A DNA stretch of 9,074 nt, taken from assembly GCA_045590415.1 (NCBI GenBank), contig JAZNRA010000056.1:1-9074 (forward strand), given 5' to 3'. Below, piece after piece: positions 1 to 5,110 of this stretch. The stretch is from RGIG3009 sp045590415 (GTDB taxonomy: Bacteria > Bacillota > Clostridia > Oscillospirales > Acutalibacteraceae). The notes under the pieces were generated by a model, which saw nothing but the letters and a program-made list of their open reading frames with translations, was not told the origin of the DNA and ran no database searches. Within the stretch, counting starts at the first letter, position 1. Each line of letters begins with the position of its first letter. Made by a program: the position numbers and the translations under genes.

Positions 1-80
1 GCATACGAGGGGAAACCGGCACCGCCGGCGCCGACCACGCCACCCTCACGGAGAAGGGCCTTAAGTTCAGTTATGTTCAT
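1..80 (-). CDS. pduS: PduS/RnfC-like electron-transfer flavoprotein, N-terminal fragment
   Basis: Only the first 26 codons are in the window; the gene runs off the left edge. The visible peptide starts MNITELKALLREGG and continues into a glycine-rich VGAGGAGFP segment. This is the N-terminal signature of PduS and the related RnfC/NuoF-type NADH- and FMN-binding proteins. In propanediol microcompartments PduS is a flavin and iron-sulfur protein thought to move electrons between NADH and an acceptor at the shell. The start ATG lies inside the end of the upstream eutN-like gene (14-bp overlap), which suggests translational coupling. The family call rests on a short but characteristic stretch. 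The Fe-S domains cannot be checked here. Confidence 0.8.
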   Translation of the reverse strand, partial: MNITELKALLREGGVVGAGGAGFPSY

Positions 81-348
81 GATTATTCAGTCCTATACCG
101 TTATCTACGATGCCGACGATGGCTGCATCCACAGGCGCGTTTTCCATATTGCAACCGATGCGTGCTGCGCTGCCGGTGGCTACCAAAACGAGCTCACCGA
201 TGCCGGCGCCGACATTGTCGATCGCAACGATGTTGGAGGAGCTGTCGCCCATATCGGCGAGCGGCTCAATCACCATAAATTTACTGCCGATTAAGTTGTC
301 GTTTTTGCGTGTGGAAACGATGCTTCCCACAACTTTTCCGACGATCAT
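67..348 (-). CDS. eutN: EutN/CcmL-type microcompartment vertex protein (BMC-P)
   Basis: A 93-residue protein starting MIVGKVVGSIVSTRKN, the usual N-terminus of the EutN/CcmL/PduN family (PF03319). Later segments such as VAIDNVGAGIGELVLVATGSAAR and VDAAIVGIVD fit the same small beta-barrel fold, and the length is typical. These proteins form pentamers that cap the vertices of the icosahedral shell, so only a few copies are needed compared with hexamer proteins. I chose this ATG because AAGGTGAGG sits just upstream and the family motif begins here. A longer in-frame start at 426 adds a non-conserved, hairpin-encoded peptide and is unlikely. The gene overlaps the pduS start by 14 bp and follows an intercistronic stem-loop. 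Confidence 0.92.
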   Translation of the reverse strand: MIVGKVVGSIVSTRKNDNLIGSKFMVIEPLADMGDSSSNIVAIDNVGAGIGELVLVATGSAARIGCNMENAPVDAAIVGIVDNGIGLNNHEHN

Positions 349-389
349 GTTCCTCACCTTTTCATTCAATAGTTTGGGGGATGGGGAGA

Positions 390-419
390 ATGCGGAGGGA
401 GCGGAAGCCCCCTCCGCAT
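390..419 (-). promoter_or_regulatory. Intercistronic stem-loop between shell hexamer gene and vertex gene
   Basis: In the 86-bp gap between the last BMC-H gene and eutN there is a strong inverted repeat: ATGCGGAGGG at 390-399 and CCCTCCGCAT at 410-419. On the transcribed strand the stem continues inward through a G-U pair and two G-C pairs to a UUCC loop, giving 13 pairs. The RNA after the hairpin is C/U-rich (TTCTCCCCATCCCCC) with no run of U, so it is not a canonical intrinsic terminator. A partial attenuator, an RNase-processing site or a 3'-end stabiliser for the abundant shell-protein mRNA is more likely (inference). Confidence 0.7.
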
Positions 420-434
420 GAACCATACAAATAC

Positions 435-713
435 TTATTTGAGTACGGGCAGGATCTTCTCCACATCGCCATGGGGTCTCGGGATGACATGCGTAGCAAT
501 GACTTCGCCCAGACGCGCAGCAGAAGTCGAACCGGCTTCCACAGCGGACTTAACAGCGCCGACATCGCCGCGAACCATGACGGACACGAGTCCGGAACCG
601 ATTTTCTCGGTGCCGATCAGGACGACGTTCGCAGCTTTGACCATTGCGTCAGCAGCTTCGACAGCGGCGACCAGACCTCTGGTTTCGACCATACCTAATG
701 CTTCCAGTGCCAT
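435..713 (-). CDS. pduA: PduA/EutM-type shell hexamer protein (BMC-H), copy 3
   Basis: A 92-residue single-BMC-domain protein (PF00936) starting MALEALGMVETRGLVAAVEA. It has the canonical pore-loop segment TEKIGSGLV around residues 35-43 and the conserved RGDVGAV strand after it. Such proteins form hexamers that tile the flat shell facets, and their central pores pass small substrates. AAGGAGG lies 8-9 bases before the ATG. It is very close to the neighbouring 750-1028 protein (8 differences over 92 residues), so the two come from a recent duplication or are kept alike by gene conversion. It is the last hexamer gene before the hairpin and the vertex gene. Confidence 0.95.
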   Translation of the reverse strand: MALEALGMVETRGLVAAVEAADAMVKAANVVLIGTEKIGSGLVSVMVRGDVGAVKSAVEAGSTSAARLGEVIATHVIPRPHGDVEKILPVLK

Positions 714-1028
714 TGATGTTTCCTCCTTGTGTTATTTTGTTTGGTAGACTTATTTCAGCGCCGGCAAGATTTTCTCGACGTCGCTGTGGGGTCTCGGGAT
801 TACGTGGGTCGCAACCAACTCGCCCAGCGTAGATGCGGACGTAGAACCGGCTTCGACAGCAGCTTTGACGGCGCCGACATCGCCGCGAACCATGACGGAC
901 ACGAGTCCGGAACCGATCTTCTCGGTACCGATCAGGGTCACGTTCGCAGCTTTGACCATTGCGTCAGCAGCTTCGACGGCGGCTACCAGACCTCTGGTTT
1001 CGACCATACCCAATGCTTCCAGTGCCAT
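435..1028 (-). repeat. Tandem near-duplicate BMC-H coding units
   Basis: The units 435-713 and 750-1028 are direct tandem copies of a 92-codon shell gene. They share exact DNA runs of 47 bp (556-602 with 871-917) and 38 bp (625-662 with 940-977), with scattered silent and missense changes between. The third paralogue at 1419-1694 is similar at protein level but more diverged in DNA. Runs this long can support unequal recombination that removes or adds a copy. Confidence 0.85.
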
Positions 1029-1106
1029 ACTCTTTACCTCCTTTACCGGTTCTACTTCGGGCGCCGCGTTCGGCGCCTCAGTGGGGACCTTTTTTTGTTC
1101 AGCCAT
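750..1106 (-). CDS. pduA: BMC-H shell protein with charged, proline-rich N-terminal extension (possible dual start)
   Basis: From the ATG at 1106 the product is 118 residues. A 26-residue extension rich in Pro, Glu, Ala and Lys (starting MAEQKKVPTEAP) leads into a standard 92-residue PduA/EutM-like BMC domain that begins MALEALGMVETRG, with pore loop TEKIGSGLV. The internal Met at 1028 has a near-perfect ribosome binding site (AAAGGAGGT, 7-base spacing), so a normal-length protein could be made from the same mRNA. For the long form, 1106 fits better than the ATG at 1112: AGGGA lies at about 6 bases from 1106 and touches 1112. The long reading frame overlaps the end of the upstream shell gene by 8 bp. 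Whether the extension is made in quantity is not decidable from sequence. Confidence 0.85.
   Translation of the reverse strand: MAEQKKVPTEAPNAAPEVEPVKEVKSMALEALGMVETRGLVAAVEAADAMVKAANVTLIGTEKIGSGLVSVMVRGDVGAVKAAVEAGSTSASTLGELVATHVIPRPHSDVEKILPALK
1036..1044 (-). promoter_or_regulatory. Strong internal ribosome binding site inside the extended BMC-H gene
   Basis: AAAGGAGGT on the minus strand, 7 bases before an in-frame ATG at 1028-1026. It is the best Shine-Dalgarno match near this gene and encodes the Lys-Glu-Val part of the extension. The site at the upstream start (AGGGA) is weaker. It most simply marks the ancestral start of a 92-residue shell protein and may still drive a short isoform. 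Confidence 0.75.
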
Positions 1107-1404
1107 TTTCATTCCCTGCCTTTTTCTGAATTCGTGCGGCGCTCAAATTGATCATCCGCATGGTTTCCTCGTGCGGGCTGGCAATGACAGCGTGAGCAAC
1201 GGGCTTTGAGATTGCATTCGCGGACGCGTTTTCCACGGCGGCGGTGACAGCCGATACGTCGCCTTGCACGACGATCGTGACCAGACGCCCGCCGAGCTTA
1301 CGCTCCCATGTGACAAATTCCACATTGGCGGATTTGCACATAATGTCCAAGCAATCAACTCCGGCGGTTACGCCGGACACTTCAACCAGTCCTAAAGACT
1401 TCAT
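1099..1404 (-). CDS. Divergent BMC-H shell protein with C-terminal tail
   Basis: A 101-residue single-BMC-domain protein starting MKSLGLVEVSGVTAGVDCLD. The fold signature is clear (LVEVSGVTAG at the start, VVQGDVSAVTAAVENA in the middle, HAVIASPHEE near the end), but it differs from the three PduA-like copies. The pore-loop region reads ERKLGGRLV rather than EKIGSGLV, which puts an extra Arg next to the pore glycines. It has cysteines at about residues 18 and 23, and the tail ends in a basic stretch (ARIQKKAGNENG). It probably occupies shell facets with different pore selectivity (inference). AAGGAG overlapping the previous stop codon (TAAGGAG) supports the start. Its stop lies inside the next reading frame. 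Confidence 0.9.
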   Translation of the reverse strand: MKSLGLVEVSGVTAGVDCLDIMCKSANVEFVTWERKLGGRLVTIVVQGDVSAVTAAVENASANAISKPVAHAVIASPHEETMRMINLSAARIQKKAGNENG

Positions 1405-1418
1405 GTCAGAATCGCTCC

Positions 1419-1694
1419 TTAGAATTTCGGAAGGATCTTCTCCACATCAGCGTGAGGACGCGGAATGACGTGGACAGCAACCAACTCGCCCAAACGGGAA
1501 GCGGAGTTGGAGCCGGCCTCAACGGCGGCCTTGACAGCGCCGACGTCGCCGCGGACCATGACGGATACAAGTCCGGAACCGATCTTTTCGGTACCGATGA
1601 GGGTGACCTCTGCTGCTTTGGACATTGCATCGGCAGCTTCGATGGCGGCGGTGAGGCCGCGGGTTTCTACCATACCAAGTGCTTCGTTAGACAT
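1419..1694 (-). CDS. pduA: PduA/EutM-type shell hexamer protein (BMC-H), copy 1
   Basis: A 91-residue BMC-domain protein starting MSNEALGMVETRGLTAAIEA, with the canonical TEKIGSGLV pore loop and a VHVIPRPHADVEKILPKF C-terminus. It is a close paralogue of the two downstream 92-residue domains and probably supplies bulk hexamers for the facets. AAAAGGAGGAA lies 8-10 bases before the ATG. It differs from the downstream copies mainly at the N-terminus (MSNEALG against MALEALG) and the last residues (PKF against PALK or PVLK). Confidence 0.95.
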   Translation of the reverse strand: MSNEALGMVETRGLTAAIEAADAMSKAAEVTLIGTEKIGSGLVSVMVRGDVGAVKAAVEAGSNSASRLGELVAVHVIPRPHADVEKILPKF

Positions 1695-1715
1695 AGGTAT
1701 ATTCCTCCTTTTGAT

Positions 1716-2030
1716 TTAGTTCTTATCGAAAGCATTGATTTTGAGCATCGGCTCGGTATCCGGCTCGGTGCTGCTCATGATATGTGTCGTGACAACACCG
1801 GATACGCCCTTGGCTGCCTCGGCGGCGGCTGCGACAGCGGCGGTGACATTGTCGACCGTGCCGCGGAATTTCACCGCAACGATGAGCGGGACCGTTAAGC
1901 TTTCGGGGTTGCCGGGCTTGTTTTTGTCGAAGTTTTCGACCGTCACGTCGGCCGCCTTGCAACCGGCGTCGCACGCGACAAAGGCGGCGACCAAGCCGTA
2001 TACTTCAATAATACCGGTGGCGTTTCCCAT
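1716..2030 (-). CDS. BMC-H-like shell protein with enlarged pore-loop insertion
   Basis: A 104-residue protein starting MGNATGIIEVYGLVAAFVAC. The first 30 residues and the segment KFRGTVDNVTAAVAAAAEAA match the BMC domain. Between them, where the PduA-like copies have the short EKIGSGL pore loop, it has a loop about 9 residues longer containing NFDKNKPGNPESL. That replaces the usual pore residues with a polar, Asn/Pro-rich segment. The N-terminal helix carries Cys residues (ACDAGCKAADV). It may form a differently gated pore or bind a cofactor or partner (inference). A GGGAG element lies about 10 bases before the ATG, a little far, and no better start is visible. It is the first shell gene after the alcohol dehydrogenase. 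Confidence 0.88.
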   Translation of the reverse strand: MGNATGIIEVYGLVAAFVACDAGCKAADVTVENFDKNKPGNPESLTVPLIVAVKFRGTVDNVTAAVAAAAEAAKGVSGVVTTHIMSSTEPDTEPMLKINAFDKN

Positions 2031-2044
2031 GGTTTATTCGCTCC

Positions 2045-3253
2045 CTACTTGTTGACGACAGCGATCTTCAAACCTTCCATTTTCAGGTTCGTGACCAGTG
2101 CTTCGTTGATCTGTTCCAACGGGAACTTATGGGTGATGAGCTTTTCCATCGGCAAGCCGATGCCCTTCGCACGCTTGAGGAAATCAAAGGTGGTTGCGTA
2201 GTCGCGCAGGGTATATACCCAGGACCCGACCGTAGTGATCTCTTTCGAGCAGATGTCGAAGTGGGGGTTGATGGTGGCATCGCCGCCGTTGATGAAGAAG
2301 CCAAGCTCGCACAAGCCGCCGCCGTTGCGGATGAACTTGTAGATGTTGGCGTGGGCAATGGGAGAACCGGTGCACTGGAATGCGAAATCGGCAAGATAAC
2401 CGCCAAAGGCATCTTTTACGCCGCCTGCCAACGCTTCCACACCCTGGAAGTCTTTGAAGTTGACGGTGGCGTTCGCACCCATCTGACGAGCAAACTCCAA
2501 GCGCTTGTTCTCGCCGTCTACCGCCACGATGTTTTCAATACCCATCGTGCGCAGAACCGCGATGCAGATCAGACCGATCGGGCCGCAACCTTGCACGACA
2601 ACGCGGCTGTTAAAGCGCAGGATGCCGGTGGTCTTGGCGCGCTCTACGGCATGCACCAACACGGCGCAGGGCTCGATCAAAATACGGGAATCAAGGTCTA
2701 AATCGCTGACGTTGAACACAGACGAACCGCCGCGAACGACGATGTAATCGGCGAACCAACCGTTGAAATGGACCTCGTCGTCAGGGAGCAGACCGTATAC
2801 GTCCGCCGCGCCGACGTTTTGCTTGTTCATATCGAACATCGTGATGTTGGGATCGTCGCGCAGGGTGACACAGGTAACGACCTTATCACCGATGTGCAGG
2901 GGCTTACCTGCACTGTCAACCTTAACGTTTTTACCCATCTTGACGATCTCGCCGGTGCCCTCGTGACCGAGTGCCACGGGAATCAGGCCGAAGGGATCGC
3001 GCTTAAACTCGTGAGCATCCGTTCCGCAAACGCCGCAGCCCTCGACCTTGACGAGCATATCGTCATCGCCGATCTCGGGAATGGCATACTCTTTGAGCTC
3101 AAATTTTTCAAGCTGAGTAAGCATAGCCACACGCGCGGTCTTCGGGACACTCTGTCCGGCAGCAGGAGCAGCAGCGGGGGCCGGAGCGGCGCCCTTCATG
3201 TTGTCCAATACCTGGCGGACGATTTCTTCAATGTTGGAAGAATTAACATCCAT
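2045..3253 (-). CDS. Zinc-type (MDR) alcohol dehydrogenase with N-terminal encapsulation peptide
   Basis: A 402-residue medium-chain dehydrogenase. Residues 1-20 (core SNIEEIVRQVLDNMKG) form an amphipathic helix followed by an Ala/Pro linker, the layout of a BMC encapsulation peptide. The catalytic domain has GCGVCGTDAHEF at 72-83 and GHEGTGEIV at 97-105, giving probable zinc ligands Cys76, His97 and Glu98, with a further acidic ligand near Glu195. The Rossmann motif GCGPIG is at 222-227, with Asp246 suggesting NAD rather than NADP. The four-cysteine structural zinc lobe of many family members is absent. Its likely role is reduction of lactaldehyde to propanediol or of propionaldehyde to propanol with NAD recycling; the sequence cannot choose between them. 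It starts in a TAATG overlap with the upstream gene. Confidence 0.88.
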   Translation of the reverse strand: MDVNSSNIEEIVRQVLDNMKGAAPAPAAAPAAGQSVPKTARVAMLTQLEKFELKEYAIPEIGDDDMLVKVEGCGVCGTDAHEFKRDPFGLIPVALGHEGTGEIVKMGKNVKVDSAGKPLHIGDKVVTCVTLRDDPNITMFDMNKQNVGAADVYGLLPDDEVHFNGWFADYIVVRGGSSVFNVSDLDLDSRILIEPCAVLVHAVERAKTTGILRFNSRVVVQGCGPIGLICIAVLRTMGIENIVAVDGENKRLEFARQMGANATVNFKDFQGVEALAGGVKDAFGGYLADFAFQCTGSPIAHANIYKFIRNGGGLCELGFFINGGDATINPHFDICSKEITTVGSWVYTLRDYATTFDFLKRAKGIGLPMEKLITHKFPLEQINEALVTNLKMEGLKIAVVNK

Positions 3254-3735
3254 TATTGTGTGCCTCCACTTCTCTCAAATAATTCTTTACCGTAAGCAGC
3301 CAACGCGGTATCCTGCTCTTCCGAGCCGCCGCTGACACCCAGTCCCCCAATGATCTCACCGCTCGCATTTCTGAGCGGCTCTCCACCGCCGAAAACGACG
3401 ATGTGTCCTTCATTGGTAAACTGAATGCCGTATAGCGGACCGCCGGGCTGTGCTAATGGTTTTAACTGTGCGGTGGACATTTTCAGCGAAACGACGGTGA
3501 ACGCCTTTTGCAACGCAACGTCGTAACTGGCGATGTACGAATCGTCTGCACATTCTACCAGTACCGGCCGTGCCGCCTTGTTGGAAATTGCCACCACGGC
3601 GTTGACACCCATTTCTGCCGCTTTCTCCCGCACCTTGGCGGCAAGGGGAAGTGCAGCGTCGAGCGTCATGTCGGTAAGCCCGCCCAACTCGCGGACTACC
3701 TTATCCACAACGGAGCGCAAGACTTTTTCGTCCAT
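3253..3735 (-). CDS. GlcG/HbpS-family (PduO C-terminal-like) protein with N-terminal targeting helix
   Basis: A 160-residue protein of the GlcG/HbpS family (PF03928, formerly DUF336), which also forms the C-terminal domain of PduO. Characteristic segments are the helix around LPLAAKVREKAAEMG, then VVAISNKAARPV, IVVFGGGEPLR and GGLGVSGGSEEQDTALA. Some relatives bind haem or cobalamin; the role in glycyl radical microcompartments is not established. The first 19 residues (MDEKVLRSVVDKVVRELGG) precede the usual domain and form an amphipathic helix like an encapsulation peptide, so the protein is probably internal cargo. The start follows AAGGAG, which overlaps the aldolase stop codon, and its own stop overlaps the dehydrogenase start. 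Confidence 0.88.
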   Translation of the reverse strand: MDEKVLRSVVDKVVRELGGLTDMTLDAALPLAAKVREKAAEMGVNAVVAISNKAARPVLVECADDSYIASYDVALQKAFTVVSLKMSTAQLKPLAQPGGPLYGIQFTNEGHIVVFGGGEPLRNASGEIIGGLGVSGGSEEQDTALAAYGKELFERSGGTQ

Positions 3736-3745
3736 AAGCGGCTCC

Positions 3746-4555
3746 TTATTTCGCCATCTGCTCTAACACACGCTTGGTGATTTCGGCAACCAGATCTGTT
3801 TCGCTTTCGCCGCCGTGGCAGGATCCGTCGCAGTTACCGCAGCCGTGGCAGCTGGGCAAGCCCGCTTTCTGGTTGGGACACAAGTCGGCGGGGTGCTTAC
3901 CCTTCAGACCGAATTGACGGCGGATCTCATACAAGCGCTGTACCTGCTTCTCGCTGAGTTCTTTCGGGCCGCCGAGCTGCTTGGAGATGTACAGCAGATG
4001 TGCATAGAACTCAACCGATTCCATCTTGTGGTACGCATTCAGCAGATTGTCCGAGAACGCGAGCGCGCCATGGTTTTCAAGCAGAACCGCGTCGAAAGAC
4101 TGCAGATACTTGGATACCGCATCCGGAATCTCCTCGGTGGAGGGAGTGCCGTACTCGGCGATCGGCACGCAGCCGAGCGCGATAACCGCTTCCGGCATGA
4201 TCGGCTGTGTCAGCGGGATGCCTGCGATGGCAAAACCGGTTGCGTACATCGGGTGTGCGTGAACGACGGCACCGACGTCCGGACGCTCCTTGTATACACG
4301 CATGTGCATTTTGATTTCGGACGAGGGCTTGAAGCCGGCGTTCGCCTGCAGCACCTTGCCGTCCTTGTCGACCTTGCAGATGTACTCGGGGGTCATGAAG
4401 CCCTTGCTGACACCCGTAGGGGTGCAGAGGAACTCGTTGTCGTTCAGCTTGACGGAAATGTTACCGTCGTTCGCTGCGACCATGCCGCGATCGTAAATGC
4501 GCTTACCGATCGCACAGATCTGCTTTTTGATTTCGTACTCGTTTACCATTGCCAT
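3746..4555 (-). CDS. Class II aldolase (FucA-like) with Cys-rich linker and C-terminal encapsulation peptide
   Basis: A 269-residue protein of the class II aldolase/adducin family. Zinc-site residues are His99 and His101 (HAHP) and His162 (ENHG), with the probable catalytic acid Glu80 in FKPSSE. GNISVKL and TPTGVSKG mark the phosphate-binding part. It probably cleaves fuculose-1-phosphate or rhamnulose-1-phosphate to DHAP and lactaldehyde, feeding propanediol to the compartment. From about residue 222 it carries an extension: a Cys/His-rich linker (Cys226, 236, 239, 242, 246) and a terminal amphipathic helix DLVAEITKRVLEQMAK resembling an encapsulation peptide. I chose the ATG at 4555 because AAAAGGAGAA lies 5 bases upstream and the family start follows. 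The in-frame Met at 4618 lies at the promoter -10 and adds a non-conserved basic peptide. First gene after the internal promoter. Confidence 0.93.
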   Translation of the reverse strand: MAMVNEYEIKKQICAIGKRIYDRGMVAANDGNISVKLNDNEFLCTPTGVSKGFMTPEYICKVDKDGKVLQANAGFKPSSEIKMHMRVYKERPDVGAVVHAHPMYATGFAIAGIPLTQPIMPEAVIALGCVPIAEYGTPSTEEIPDAVSKYLQSFDAVLLENHGALAFSDNLLNAYHKMESVEFYAHLLYISKQLGGPKELSEKQVQRLYEIRRQFGLKGKHPADLCPNQKAGLPSCHGCGNCDGSCHGGESETDLVAEITKRVLEQMAK

Positions 4556-4608
4556 AGTAATTCTCCTTTTTATGTGGATTTTTCTTTGTTTGACACTTTC
4601 TTGACTAC

Positions 4609-4637
4609 ATGATAACACCTAAACCACAAAAAGTCAA
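4609..4637 (-). promoter_or_regulatory. Internal sigma-70-type promoter before the aldolase gene
   Basis: On the minus strand TTGACT (4637-4632) is followed after exactly 17 bases by TATCAT (4614-4609), one mismatch from consensus in each box. It sits in the 108-bp AT-rich gap between the GTPase and the aldolase, with about 45-50 bases of leader before the aldolase start. The spacer carries TGTGG-N5-GTGT, also found in the spacer of the first promoter. It would let the aldolase, dehydrogenase and shell genes be expressed apart from, or more strongly than, the dehydratase block. Confidence 0.72.
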
Positions 4638-4663
4638 CACATAAATTTGGTTTTTTCTGTGTT

Positions 4664-5110
4664 TTATTTTTGTTTTTGTTGGTTTTCGAAAATTTCGAGG
4701 TGTTTCAGCAGTGCGGGGATGCCCTCGCCGGTCAACGAGTTTACGTGAAACACCGTTTCACAACCGGACAAGCGCAACCAGTTTTCTGCGCGGGCGGGGT
4801 CTGCTTTGTCGATCTTGGTGACGATTCCGATGACCTCGCGGTTCACCAGGCAGGTGATACACGGCGGGAAGAGGGAATAGTCGTCGTCGGCGGCAATCAG
4901 CAGGCCGACCACGTCTGCCTCGTATGCGTAGAGGCAAAGGGCGGCGCCGAGGTCATGGTTCTCGGCGTATTCGCCGGGGGTATCAATGAGGAAGTTGTCG
5001 TAGGCGATTGCCTGCGTTTTTAAGTAGGTGACGGTTTCACCGCGCAAAGCTTGCATCAATGAGGTCTTGCCGCAACCGCTGCGGCCCATCAGGATCAGTT
5101 TTTTTCTCAT
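4664..5110 (-). CDS. eutP: PduV/EutP-type small GTPase
   Basis: A 148-residue P-loop GTPase of the EutP/PduV family. The Walker A motif GRSGCGKT is at residues 9-16, the G3 motif DTPG at 43-46, the G4 motif TKID at 98-101, and a G5-like NSLTGEG at about 124-130. Family members are encoded with microcompartments, and PduV has been linked to the outer face and movement of Pdu shells; the exact function is unsettled. Its ATG overlaps the stop of the PduU-like gene (ATGA), so the two products are probably translationally coupled. The C-terminus is Gln/Lys-rich (ENQQKQK). No terminator follows, so transcription may read into the aldolase block. Confidence 0.92.
   Translation of the reverse strand: MRKKLILMGRSGCGKTSLMQALRGETVTYLKTQAIAYDNFLIDTPGEYAENHDLGAALCLYAYEADVVGLLIAADDDYSLFPPCITCLVNREVIGIVTKIDKADPARAENWLRLSGCETVFHVNSLTGEGIPALLKHLEIFENQQKQK

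Noticed and set aside
390..419. Intrinsic terminator before the vertex gene
   Set aside because: The stem is strong, but the following RNA is C/U mixed with no U run, and the operon continues into coupled genes. Recorded as a regulatory stem-loop instead.
349..426. Upstream in-frame start for the vertex protein (Met at 426)
   Set aside because: It would translate the hairpin and add 26 non-conserved residues. The ATG at 348 has a suitable ribosome binding site and the family N-terminus.
309..1898. Three plus-strand frames with similar peptides that look like a repeated protein family
   Set aside because: The similarity comes from the complement of the duplicated BMC-H genes, not from independent genes.
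3815..4612. Long plus-strand open frame opposite the aldolase (265 codons)
   Set aside because: It is the complement of a clear aldolase gene with conserved zinc ligands. The translation has no recognisable family and no ribosome binding site of note.
4556..4618. Upstream in-frame start for the aldolase (Met at 4618)
   Set aside because: It lies at the -10 box of a good promoter and is followed by a non-conserved basic peptide. The start at 4555 has a clear ribosome binding site.
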